DNA from: Faecalicatena fissicatena
GTDB taxonomy: Bacteria; Bacillota; Clostridia; Lachnospirales; Lachnospiraceae
Length of the DNA: 20,206 nucleotides
Direction of reading: 5' to 3'
Assembly (NCBI GenBank): GCA_001028025.1
Contig: LDAQ01000064.1
Location: forward strand, 1-20,206
Made by a program: the position numbers and the translations under genes
Shown here: piece by piece, positions 1 through 6,206 of the stretch
Layout of the letters: every line of letters begins with the position of its first letter
How positions within the stretch are numbered: position 1 is the stretch's first letter
The notes under the pieces: generated by a model
Told to the model about the DNA's origin: nothing
What the model saw: only the letters and a program-made list of their open reading frames with translations
The model's database searches: none

Positions 1-100
1 GTTCTTTGAAATTTTCTCTTTTAGAAATTTTCAAGGGTTTGTTGTCTATTGTTTAATTATCAAGGTGCTTTTTGTCGTTTGCTGTCCCTCACGGGTCAGC
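1..100 (-). other. Probable rRNA operon leader (partial, continues off the left edge)
   Basis: Reading leftward, the DNA downstream of the strong promoter at 107-136 has no reading frame with a ribosome binding site. It carries a CTTGATAATTAAACAATAG-type stretch (minus strand, about 46-66) followed by two GAAAATTTC repeats. AT-rich leaders of this kind, with short TTGA(A/T)AA-type motifs, are typical of pre-rRNA in Firmicutes. The rRNA itself is not in the window, so this is inference from promoter strength and leader character. It could equally lead another stable RNA. Confidence 0.4.
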
Positions 101-106
101 CTAAAC

Positions 107-136
107 ATAGTATCATTAATCGTATGCATTTGTCAA
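107..136 (-). promoter_or_regulatory. Strong sigma-A promoter reading off the left edge (rrn-like)
   Basis: On the minus strand there is a perfect -35 TTGACA (131-136), an 18-nt spacer and a -10 TACTAT (107-112). Immediately upstream (about 137-172) are runs of A on the minus strand that resemble an UP element. Together these suggest a stable-RNA promoter. No protein start with a ribosome binding site follows inside the window. Confidence 0.65.
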
Positions 137-243
137 TAGCTTTTTTAACTTTTTTTCAACTTTTTTCAAACACACATTTTACATACTAGATTTAGTGTTC
201 TTATTGATATTTTCCCACAAGAATTTTCTTAGGATTTACATGC

Positions 244-270
244 AAAAACTACTGGTTTTGCCCAGTAGTT
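244..270 (-). terminator. Rho-independent terminator of tRNA-Ser
   Basis: A perfect 9-bp stem (AACTACTGG at 262-270 read on the minus strand, CCAGTAGTT at 247-255) with a 6-nt loop is followed on the minus strand by a T run (248-244). It lies 17 nt beyond the 3' end of the tRNA and separates it from the promoter at 107-136. Confidence 0.85.
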
Positions 271-286
271 CTGGAAAACATCAAAA

Positions 287-374
287 CGGAGAAAGAGGGA
301 TTTGAACCCTCGCGCCGGTCACCCGACCTACACCCTTAGCAGGGGCGCCTCTTCAGCCTCTTGAGTATTTCTCC
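287..374 (-). tRNA. tRNA-Ser (anticodon GCU)
   Basis: This is an 88-nt class II tRNA with acceptor stem GGAGAAA/TTTCTCC and discriminator G at 287. The anticodon stem is CGCCC/GGGTG closing loop CTGCTAA, so the anticodon GCU is at 338-340 and reads AGC/AGU serine codons. The variable arm is long, as serine tRNAs require, and the T-loop GTTCAAATC is normal. CCA is not encoded: the base after the discriminator is T, so the tail must be added after transcription. The tRNA is a single-gene unit with its own consensus promoter and terminator. Confidence 0.95.
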
Positions 375-447
375 TGATTCTGAATAATACCTGCTCCTCT
401 GTATCAGCAGGACTATATACAATTATGCACCCAACAGTGCAAAAGTT

Positions 448-476
448 ATTATACTAAACAGATTGTTTTATGTCAA
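448..476 (-). promoter_or_regulatory. Consensus sigma-A promoter of tRNA-Ser
   Basis: On the minus strand TTGACA (471-476), exactly 17 nt, then TATAAT (448-453): a perfect consensus in both hexamers and spacing. Transcription should begin near 440, leaving about 65 nt of 5' leader to be trimmed by RNase P before the mature 5' end at 374. Confidence 0.9.
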
Positions 477-495
477 CGGCTAAATCACAACTTTT

Positions 496-1212
496 TCAAT
501 TTTTCTCATTTTTGTCAATTGTATCCTGAATTCTGTCATGGACAATGGATGCAATTTCCGTTGTTTTCATATTTTTATAATCGTCATAGTACAATGGCTC
601 CAGAAAATGAACCTGAACAGTAACTTTACTGATTGTGTTAGTATCAAACGGCCGGAATGAATCGATCAGGGCTATAGGAACAATTGGACATTTGGCTTTT
701 GTTGCAGCTTTAAAGCTGCCTCCCTTGAATTCACCGATGCGGTTTCCGTTTTTTGAACGGGTTCCCTCGGCAAAGATCAGATAATTTCTTCCGTTTTTCA
801 CTTCATTTGATACATCTAAAATCACCTGCATGGCCTGCCTTACATTTTCCCGGTCCAACATATATGCTTTCATACATGCAAAAACCTGTTTCAAAAACTG
901 AATATTCTGGATTTCTTTTTTAGCAACCACAGAAAAGGGCTTTGGACAGGCCTCCAGAACAGCAAGTACGTCATATAGTCCCTGATGGTTTGGAAAAAAC
1001 ATGAATCCACTATCTTCAGGAATATTTTCTGTACCATGAGGTTCAATACGTACATTTCCCCCTTTGTTTGCACGAAGTACAATGAACTTCAGCAATTTGT
1101 ACTGTTCCTCCTCCGTGTACTTTTCTGTATGTGACGCATGATAACACAGGCGGCACCACATATACGGAACCAGAAGGATATTCCGAAACACCATCAGCAA
1201 TATACGTTTCAT
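496..1212 (-). CDS. PlsC-type lysophospholipid (1-acylglycerol-3-phosphate) acyltransferase
   Basis: A 238-residue membrane-associated acyltransferase of the PlsC/LPLAT family. The family transfers a fatty acyl group from acyl-ACP or acyl-CoA to the sn-2 position of lysophosphatidate, making phosphatidate for membrane lipids. The catalytic HX4D motif is visible as NHQGLYD (residues 75-81, H76 and D81). The phosphate-binding EGTRS box is at 149-153, FKGGSF at 162-167 and the VPI motif near 178. The N-terminal 20 or so residues are hydrophobic and would bind the membrane. Length is normal for the family. The ATG at 1210-1212 is preceded by GAGAGGA at suitable spacing. It lies 57 nt after the fumarase beta gene with no visible terminator, so it may be co-transcribed. 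Exact acyl donor and acceptor are not determined by sequence. Confidence 0.88.
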   Translation of the reverse strand: MKRILLMVFRNILLVPYMWCRLCYHASHTEKYTEEEQYKLLKFIVLRANKGGNVRIEPHGTENIPEDSGFMFFPNHQGLYDVLAVLEACPKPFSVVAKKEIQNIQFLKQVFACMKAYMLDRENVRQAMQVILDVSNEVKNGRNYLIFAEGTRSKNGNRIGEFKGGSFKAATKAKCPIVPIALIDSFRPFDTNTISKVTVQVHFLEPLYYDDYKNMKTTEIASIVHDRIQDTIDKNEKN

Positions 1213-1269
1213 TACATTTTCCTCTCAACTCATAGTTTTTCCATAATTACTGCAAGATAAACATGTTTT

Positions 1270-1824
1270 TTACTCTTCTGTACAATACTCTTTTATTGCA
1301 GTTTCATATAAATTATTACCGTCACTGTCAATAACAACAATGACCGGGAAATTTTCTACTGTCAGCCTGCGGATCGCTTCTGTCCCCAAATCATCATAGG
1401 CAACCACTTCAGAGCCGGTAATACATTTTGAGAGAAGCGCACCTGCTCCTCCTACCGCTGCAAAGTAAACGGAATCATTTCTTATAATAGCATCAATCAC
1501 TTCAGGACTTCTTTTTCCCTTTCCAATCATAGCTCCCAAACCAAGATCCAGGAGCTGGGGAGCGTATTTATCCATCCGGCTTGCGGTTGTCGGTCCGGCT
1601 GAACCAATCGGGCGCCCTTCCCTTGCAGGTGATGGCCCCATGTAATAAATCACCTGATTCTTAATATCAATCGGAAGGGTCTTTCCCTCACCCATAATGT
1701 CATACATTCTCTTATGAGCAGCATCGCGGGCAGTATAGATTGTCCCTGTTATGTACACATAATCACCTGCATGCAGTGATTTTGAAACTTCCTTTGTGAT
1801 CGGTGCGGTAATATGCTTATCCAT
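1270..1824 (-). CDS. Class I fumarate hydratase, beta (C-terminal) subunit
   Basis: A 184-residue protein matching the beta domain of Fe-S dependent class I fumarase / tartrate dehydratase, the swivel domain that completes the active site with the alpha subunit. Visible family features are GSAGPTTASRMDKY (about residues 75-88), GKGKRS, the glycine-rich AAVGGAGALLSKC segment and the C-terminal DLGTEAIRRL and VIDSDGNNLY segments. The expected reaction is reversible hydration of fumarate to malate. AAAGGA stands 8 nt before the ATG (1822-1824). It follows the alpha gene by 68 nt, and a palindromic repeat fills part of that gap. L-tartrate dehydratase is the main alternative, since the two activities are hard to separate by sequence. 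Confidence 0.88.
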   Translation of the reverse strand: MDKHITAPITKEVSKSLHAGDYVYITGTIYTARDAAHKRMYDIMGEGKTLPIDIKNQVIYYMGPSPAREGRPIGSAGPTTASRMDKYAPQLLDLGLGAMIGKGKRSPEVIDAIIRNDSVYFAAVGGAGALLSKCITGSEVVAYDDLGTEAIRRLTVENFPVIVVIDSDGNNLYETAIKEYCTEE

Positions 1825-1875
1825 AATATATTTCCTTTCATGGCAAATTTTAAGAATATTCTGAAAATGGGCCGC

Positions 1876-1894
1876 AAAGGGGTCTGACCCCTTT
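1876..1894. repeat. Palindromic intergenic repeat, copy A (overlaps a stop codon)
   Basis: A perfect odd palindrome, AAAGGGGTCTGACCCCTTT, lies between the two fumarase genes. Its last two T's belong to the TAA stop of the alpha subunit (1893-1895, minus strand). On its other side is GCGGCCCATTTTCAGAATATT (read on the minus strand in two parts: GCGGC, then CCATTTTCAGAATATT), and that 16-nt tail recurs beside copy B. It resembles REP-type palindromes. No transposase is nearby. Confidence 0.8.
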
Positions 1895-2738
1895 ACAGTT
1901 CCCGGACTACGTGTCTGTTTACATGACAGCAGATGTTAACCCCAACCGGCAGTCCTGCGATATGTGTAGCGTATGTATTGATATTCACCGCCAGTGCTGT
2001 GGTTGTACCGCCCAGCCCTCCCGGTCCTATTCCAAGTCCGTTTATCTTCTTTAACAGTTCTTCTTCCAGTTCTTTTACATATGGTACATCGGAATGTGTA
2101 CCTACTTCACGGGTAAGGGCTTCTTTTGCCATTAAAGCGCATTTTTCAAATGTTCCGCCAATGCCGACACCGACAACCATTGGCGGACAGGCATTCGGGC
2201 CTGCGTCTTTAACAGCTGTGAGAACGGCATTCTTAACACCTTCTATACCTTCTGCGGGTTTCAGCATGAAGACACGGCTCATGTTTTCACTTCCGAAACC
2301 TTTCGGTGCTACTTTTATTTTTACTTTGTCTCCTGCAGTTATTTTTGTATGGATTATGGCAGGTGTATTATCTTTCGTGTTTTCACGGATCAGGGGATCA
2401 TTTACCACAGACTTTCTCAGGAAACCTTTGGTGTAGCCCTGGCGCACGCCTTCATTGACTGCATCCTCGAGTAGTCCGCCTTCCAAATGCACATCCTGGC
2501 CGATTTCCAGAAATATAACTGCCATACCTGTATCCTGGCAGATTGGTATCATATCTTCTGCGGCAATCTTCAGGTTTTCCTGAAGCTGTCCCAGTATCTG
2601 TTTTCCAAGAGGGGCTTTTTCTGTCTGTTCTGCTTGTTTCATCGCTGCATCCATATCTGATGACAGATAATGATTTGCCTCAATACACATTTCTCTTATA
2701 TTTTTAGTGATTTCCTCAATATTAATAGACCGTACCAT
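1893..2738 (-). CDS. Class I fumarate hydratase, alpha (N-terminal) subunit
   Basis: A 281-residue protein matching the catalytic Fe-S domain of class I (oxygen-sensitive) fumarase / tartrate dehydratase. Three likely [4Fe-4S] cluster cysteines sit in conserved contexts: C67 in CQDTG, C184 in NACPPMVVGVG and C270 or C271 in NICCHVNRH. Other family landmarks are ENTKDNTPAIIH (119-130) and GIGPGGLGGTTTAL (236-249). Partnered with the downstream beta gene, it interconverts fumarate and malate in the reductive or oxidative branch of central metabolism. The ATG (2736-2738) follows a full AGGAGG by 4 nt. The gene is divergent from the plus-strand cysteine-rich gene across a 126-bp AT-rich gap. Confidence 0.92.
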   Translation of the reverse strand: MVRSINIEEITKNIREMCIEANHYLSSDMDAAMKQAEQTEKAPLGKQILGQLQENLKIAAEDMIPICQDTGMAVIFLEIGQDVHLEGGLLEDAVNEGVRQGYTKGFLRKSVVNDPLIRENTKDNTPAIIHTKITAGDKVKIKVAPKGFGSENMSRVFMLKPAEGIEGVKNAVLTAVKDAGPNACPPMVVGVGIGGTFEKCALMAKEALTREVGTHSDVPYVKELEEELLKKINGLGIGPGGLGGTTTALAVNINTYATHIAGLPVGVNICCHVNRHVVREL

Positions 2739-2793
2739 GACGCCTCCTGCTCTAATTCAATATTTTTTCTTTTTCATAGTCATAACTTTTCTT

Positions 2794-2799
2794 ATTATA
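2794..2799 (-). promoter_or_regulatory. -10-like TATAAT upstream of the fumarase operon
   Basis: TATAAT on the minus strand about 55 nt before the alpha-subunit start. The matching -35 position (about 2817-2822) reads TTTTCT, a weak match. On the plus strand a TATAGT (2829-2834) could serve the divergent gene but also lacks a good -35. This short AT-rich region presumably holds both divergent promoters. Confidence 0.35.
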
Positions 2800-2864
2800 A
2801 TATAGTTTTTTGAAAAAGAAAATAGTGGTATAGTAAACTTATCTTAAAATTGGGAGGATTTTAC

Positions 2865-3347
2865 ATGAATTACAACAGACTGGCCATTGTAAATAAGAAT
2901 ATTGATATAGAAACACTGCAAAGAGACGCCGTAGAGATATTCAATTCCGGATTTGCCTGCTCAGAATCGGTTGTGTATGCCATACGCAGGCACTTTAATC
3001 TTAATCTTTCAGATGATGCGATTGCCATGAGCTCAGGATTTCCCTGGGGCTTGGGCGGCGGAGGCTGTATCTGCGGAGCGCTTGCCGGAGGTGTCATGAT
3101 GCTCGGCTGCTTTTTTGGACGCACAGAACCCGGAGACCCCAGTATCAGCAAATGCTTTGAGGTGTGCCGGGAACTGCACGATTTCTTTTGTAAAACATGC
3201 GGAGCTTCCTGCTGCCGTGTGCTGACAAAAGATATGGAAAAAAATTCTCCTGAGAGAAAGGCACAGTGCACACAGTTTGTATCCGATACAGTCAGGAAAA
3301 CTGCGGAAATTATTATCAGGGAATCCGAAGCATTTCATAACAGGTAG
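2865..3347 (+). CDS. C_GCAxxG_C_C family cysteine-rich protein (putative redox protein)
   Basis: A 160-residue soluble protein and the only plus-strand gene. It matches the C_GCAxxG_C_C family, defined by spaced cysteines: FACSESVV near residue 27, the glycine-rich GGGGCICGALAGG near 65-77, then CFEVC, FFCKTCGASCC and a later single cysteine. Family members are thought to act in redox or metal chemistry, but I know of no established reaction. The start is the ATG at 2865-2867, which has GGGAGG 7 nt upstream; an in-frame TTG at 2850 overlaps that ribosome binding site and is not credible. The gene converges on the DUF4173-like gene with only 7 nt between the two stop codons and no hairpin there. 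Confidence 0.85.
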   Translation: MNYNRLAIVNKNIDIETLQRDAVEIFNSGFACSESVVYAIRRHFNLNLSDDAIAMSSGFPWGLGGGGCICGALAGGVMMLGCFFGRTEPGDPSISKCFEVCRELHDFFCKTCGASCCRVLTKDMEKNSPERKAQCTQFVSDTVRKTAEIIIRESEAFHNR

Positions 3348-3354
3348 AAGAATA

Positions 3355-4803
3355 TCAGCGAAGATAATCTTCCGCTGCCTGTTTGGCACTTGCTTTTGAA
3401 TAATTCCAGGTTCTCAGAGTCATCTCCTGGTCCCGAATCTGCTGAAAATACTGTGTGAGCTGGGCGTCCCAGTAATCTGGTTCTCCCTCCGCTTTTTCAG
3501 CGGCTTCGGCCAATACAGGCGCAGCATCCTGGGAACTGCCGTATATAAGATGCATCATATCCACAGTCGTAATCTGATCCCAGTGACTGACATTATATTG
3601 TGCTGTCAATTTATCTACTTTTGCAAATGACAGAGCAATATAGCAAACAGATACAACCACCATAATGTATTTGAACAACTGAAACTTTTTTTGAACAATG
3701 CTCATCATAACTCCCAGCATAATCAGCAGCAATACCCCAAGGAACCAAAGAACAAGAACTCTTAAAAACGTAAGGTGATAAGCCCTAACATAAAGAACCA
3801 TCCTATAGGCCGCGGACAGCGTCATGATGCATGTGCACCCGGAAATAATCATAAGAAGGATCTTAAGAACCCTGTTTTCTTCGAAAATACTAATACAGAT
3901 CAGTACAGTTATAAAATTGATAATACTGACAGCCAGAAGCTGCCAGAAGCCCGAATGGGCATACTGTGAATATGTGACGCTGTCCGGCAGCCCGCTTTCG
4001 AACCGGAGAAACAAAAATAAGATCTGAATCGCGGAGTAAAACACATATATAACTGCAAGGATTCCTGAAAATGTAATACCCGTCACAGAATTTACCGCCA
4101 TCTGTTTTACATTTTCTTTTTCTTTAATATGAAATCCTGATATTCCGGAAAGAAATGCATACATCAGAATGAATCCCACAAGAAATGTCACAATCATTCC
4201 CAGTTCAGAACCAAATCTGAACCATTCTGTAAAACGACCAAAAAATACGGCAAATATCTGATCCGAGTGTACCAGAAGCGGAAGGACAATAAGAAGCAGT
4301 CCAGCTGCACATACACATCCAAGCATAATAGGTTTAAAATATCTGCTTTCCTTTTTTGATCTCATTTTTCTGTATCTGACACCATGTATAAATGGATCGC
4401 ATACCGAAACGATTGTCTTTCCCGCCAGCATTAAAATGGATACCATATACTTTTGGAAGCTCCAACTGCCATCTTCATTTAACTGCTGAATCATCCCCGT
4501 CATAAAAAGGAGCAAAATCCCGACCCAATTAAAAAAGTGAAAAAATCCATTCATTGTCAGCGGAGTAGAAATACCCAGGAGCATCATCCCGACTGCATAT
4601 ATAAAGAAATTCTTCTTAACTGTCATCCCCATTTTTTTTAAAAACAAAAATGCTGTGGCAACTGTTGCTGCAACAATGACAGGAAATGTAATCCCTGACA
4701 GATTTTTATACAGACAAAAAGTAAATATAACTCCGTAAATACCACACATGCATCCGTTATAGATATAATTTTCCTCCAGTTTACTGACTGATAAAGTTTC
4801 CAT
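3355..4803 (-). CDS. Polytopic membrane protein, DUF4173/DUF4153-like
   Basis: A 482-residue integral membrane protein with about ten or more hydrophobic segments spread from residue 20 to about 400, and a hydrophilic C-terminal tail of some 85 residues. The segment LLVHSDQIFAVFFGRF after a PLL turn, and the WSFQKY element before it, resemble the DUF4173 family often found with a DUF2975 protein and a small XRE regulator in Firmicutes. Function is unknown. The start is set at the ATG at 4801-4803 because AAAGGAG stands 7 nt upstream; a GTG 24 nt further out would place that ribosome binding site inside the coding region. It is the last gene of a three-gene leftward unit. Confidence 0.8.
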   Translation of the reverse strand: METLSVSKLEENYIYNGCMCGIYGVIFTFCLYKNLSGITFPVIVAATVATAFLFLKKMGMTVKKNFFIYAVGMMLLGISTPLTMNGFFHFFNWVGILLLFMTGMIQQLNEDGSWSFQKYMVSILMLAGKTIVSVCDPFIHGVRYRKMRSKKESRYFKPIMLGCVCAAGLLLIVLPLLVHSDQIFAVFFGRFTEWFRFGSELGMIVTFLVGFILMYAFLSGISGFHIKEKENVKQMAVNSVTGITFSGILAVIYVFYSAIQILFLFLRFESGLPDSVTYSQYAHSGFWQLLAVSIINFITVLICISIFEENRVLKILLMIISGCTCIMTLSAAYRMVLYVRAYHLTFLRVLVLWFLGVLLLIMLGVMMSIVQKKFQLFKYIMVVVSVCYIALSFAKVDKLTAQYNVSHWDQITTVDMMHLIYGSSQDAAPVLAEAAEKAEGEPDYWDAQLTQYFQQIRDQEMTLRTWNYSKASAKQAAEDYLR

Positions 4804-4863
4804 ATAACTACTCCTTTCCTGATTCACTGAAAAATCTCAAAAACCCCTGATCTCCAGTTATCG

Positions 4864-5091
4864 CTATATTTGTCCGGTTTCTTCTTCATCCTCTACATAC
4901 TCCAGAATATCTCCGGGCTGGCATTTTAACGCTTTGCAGATTGCGTCCAGAGTGGTAAATCTGACGGCCTTTGCTTTATTATTTTTTAAAATAGAAAGGT
5001 TCGCCATTGTAATATCAATCTCCTGCGCCAGATCGGTCACGCTTATTTTCCTCTTCGCCATCATAACATCCAAATTCACTATAATTGACAT
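4864..5091 (-). CDS. YozG-type XRE helix-turn-helix regulator
   Basis: A 75-residue protein that is almost entirely one Cro/CI-type DNA-binding domain. The pattern AKRKISVTDLAQEIDIT, then ANLSILKN, then FTTLDAICKALKCQPGDIL (residues about 12-62) is the hallmark of the YozG family. A short acidic tail ends the protein. An AGGAGG stands 6 nt before the ATG (5089-5091). It lies 26 nt after the DUF2975 gene and 60 nt before the membrane protein gene, so the three look like one operon. Proteins of this type usually regulate their own operon; the operator is not proven, but direct repeats at 5703-5767 are candidates. Confidence 0.88.
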   Translation of the reverse strand: MSIIVNLDVMMAKRKISVTDLAQEIDITMANLSILKNNKAKAVRFTTLDAICKALKCQPGDILEYVEDEEETGQI

Positions 5092-5117
5092 CCTTCTCCT
5101 CCTGTATCCTGTCCTGA

Positions 5118-5570
5118 TTAAATCGTCAGATCATTTTCATTTTTAAACCGCACAGCTTCTTTGAAAACACAGGCCAGAACATGGCTGAACAGCCCTGCTA
5201 TAAAAAAAGTCAGGATAACAACGAAAGTTGCCGGAGTGGGAAGAAAGAACAACTTTATTACAAAAAGGACAGAGATAACAAAGCTTACTTTTCCCATCAG
5301 ACTTAGACTTTTTACATTGTTATCCACAAAACAGTCCCTGTTTATCACAGTTTTCATCATTTTCCTCAGCTGATGAACAATGGTCAGGCCGCATACGCCT
5401 GCAAGAGCAACGGTAATCAACATCGGCCAGAACTGTACTTCTATTTTCGCATAGTAATACCTGCCTGCCAACTTCAGTATAAATGGCAGTCCCACCAGTA
5501 CAACAATTCCCGCATAAAACATAAATCCTAAAAATCCACTTGTAAATCTGATTAACTTTTCCTGTTTCAT
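5118..5570 (-). CDS. DUF2975 family membrane protein
   Basis: A 150-residue protein with four predicted membrane segments: FLGFMFYAGIVVLVGLPFI, MLITVALAGVCGLTIV, VSFVISVLFVIKLFFL and FVVILTFFIAGLFSHVLA. This matches the DUF2975 layout, commonly encoded beside a YozG-type regulator as here. The molecular role is unknown. The start is the ATG at 5568-5570, with AAAGGA 9 nt upstream. A possible earlier ATG at 5621 lies only 2 nt from the -10 hexamer at 5624-5629 and so would be at or before the transcription start; it is rejected. First gene of the three-gene unit. Confidence 0.82.
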   Translation of the reverse strand: MKQEKLIRFTSGFLGFMFYAGIVVLVGLPFILKLAGRYYYAKIEVQFWPMLITVALAGVCGLTIVHQLRKMMKTVINRDCFVDNNVKSLSLMGKVSFVISVLFVIKLFFLPTPATFVVILTFFIAGLFSHVLACVFKEAVRFKNENDLTI

Positions 5571-5623
5571 AAAATACAATCCTTTCCATAATCTGAATAA
5601 TCTTCCTGTGTCTCTTTTCATGG

Positions 5624-5652
5624 ATTATAGCATTTTAAATCATGTATTTCAA
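5624..5652 (-). promoter_or_regulatory. Sigma-A promoter of the DUF2975-XRE-membrane protein operon
   Basis: On the minus strand TTGAAA (5647-5652), exactly 17 nt, then TATAAT (5624-5629). It fixes the transcription start near 5615 and supports the start codon at 5570 for the first gene. Confidence 0.85.
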
Positions 5653-5702
5653 TATATTTTTATTGTTTATCAATATATTATTATTATTTTAAGGAAAATA
5701 TC

Positions 5703-5767
5703 ACTCACATGTAAGACGGTGTAACTCACATGTACTCACATGTAAGACTAAGGTGTTAAGACTAAGG
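5703..5767. repeat. Iterated direct repeats upstream of the DUF2975 operon promoter
   Basis: ACTCACATGTA occurs three times (5703-5713, 5724-5734, 5734-5744), at spacings of 21 and 10 bp, about two and one helical turns. TAAGACTAAGG occurs twice (5743-5753, 5757-5767). They lie 50-115 bp upstream of the -35 of the operon promoter. The phasing suggests a protein-binding array, but simple tandem duplication is also possible. Confidence 0.55.
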
Positions 5768-5794
5768 CCACTTGTTCTGTGTTTAAATAAAATA

Positions 5795-5836
5795 CGGGTA
5801 CAGCTTGCCTCGTCTACGTGAGACATTCTGTACCCG
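5795..5836 (-). terminator. Probable terminator of the AOR operon
   Basis: A 9-bp stem (CGGGTACAG at 5795-5803 with CTGTACCCG at 5828-5836) with an inner GTCT/AGAC pairing is followed on the minus strand by TATTTTATTT. It stands 28 nt past the stop of the last operon gene. The loop is long (24 nt), so the fold may be branched. The plus-strand side also carries ATTTTAT, so it could act in both directions. Confidence 0.6.
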
Positions 5837-5864
5837 ATTTTATAAACAACTTTTCAATCTTAGC

Positions 5865-6113
5865 CTATCCGCCCCCGCATATGGGCAGAAAACGAATTTC
5901 ATCATCAGGACCGGTTCTGGTTTTAAAATTGTCCATAGATAAAATACTGATACCATTCAAAGTGATAAGACTTCTTTTTGCTTCCTTATAGGCCTCTGTA
6001 CCATAAACTTTTTTAATATGGCTCAAACAGGATTTAATATCTTTAGTATCAAATGTATCTTCTTTTTTTCCAATAACCTCTCTTAATGCACCATAATAGT
6101 ATACTCTTGACAT
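5865..6113 (-). CDS. MoaD/ThiS-like sulfur carrier protein
   Basis: An 82-residue protein ending in CGGG, the diglycine-type tail expected for a ubiquitin-fold sulfur carrier that is adenylated and thiocarboxylated at its C-terminus. The body (YYYGALREVIGKKEDTF, an internal ITLNGISI strand, and DDEIRFLPICGGG at the end) fits MoaD/ThiS topology. The start is the ATG at 6111-6113, with AGGTGA just upstream; more upstream ATGs run into the palindromic repeat and lack a ribosome binding site. As the last gene behind a tungsten AOR, it most likely supplies sulfur for the dithiolene pterin cofactor of that enzyme. This is inferred from context; no E1-like partner is in the window. Confidence 0.82.
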   Translation of the reverse strand: MSRVYYYGALREVIGKKEDTFDTKDIKSCLSHIKKVYGTEAYKEAKRSLITLNGISILSMDNFKTRTGPDDEIRFLPICGGG

Positions 6114-6139
6114 ATTATCACCTGATTTCATAATATTCT

Positions 6140-6206
6140 GAAAATGGAGGGTCAAGGGGGTCAGACCCTTTTGCAAAGGGGTCTGCCCCCCTTGACCTTC
6201 ATTTTC
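6140..6206. repeat. Long inverted repeat, copy B (doublet of the palindromic repeat)
   Basis: A 67-nt near-perfect inverted repeat is centred between 6173 and 6174, with arms of about 33 nt that run from GAAAATG through AGGTCAAGGGGG and CAGACCC to TTTGC. Each arm contains one GGGGTC-type half of the palindrome seen in copies A and C, so it looks like two copies in opposite orientation. Its right edge reaches the TGA stop of the AOR gene (6205-6207), and its left flank carries the same CCATTTTCAGAATATT tail as copy A. It could form a strong hairpin in the mRNA between AOR and the sulfur carrier. Confidence 0.8.

Noticed and set aside
1933..2436. A 167-residue open frame on the plus strand
   Set aside because: Antisense to the clearly identified fumarase alpha gene, with low-complexity S/P-rich translation and no start signal.
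5571..5621. Upstream ATG at 5621 as the start of the DUF2975 gene
   Set aside because: It lies next to the TATAAT of the operon promoter, at or before the likely transcription start, and has no ribosome binding site.
6114..6176. N-terminal extension of the MoaD-like protein
   Set aside because: The extra residues come from the palindromic repeat and have no ribosome binding site; AGGTGA supports the ATG at 6113.
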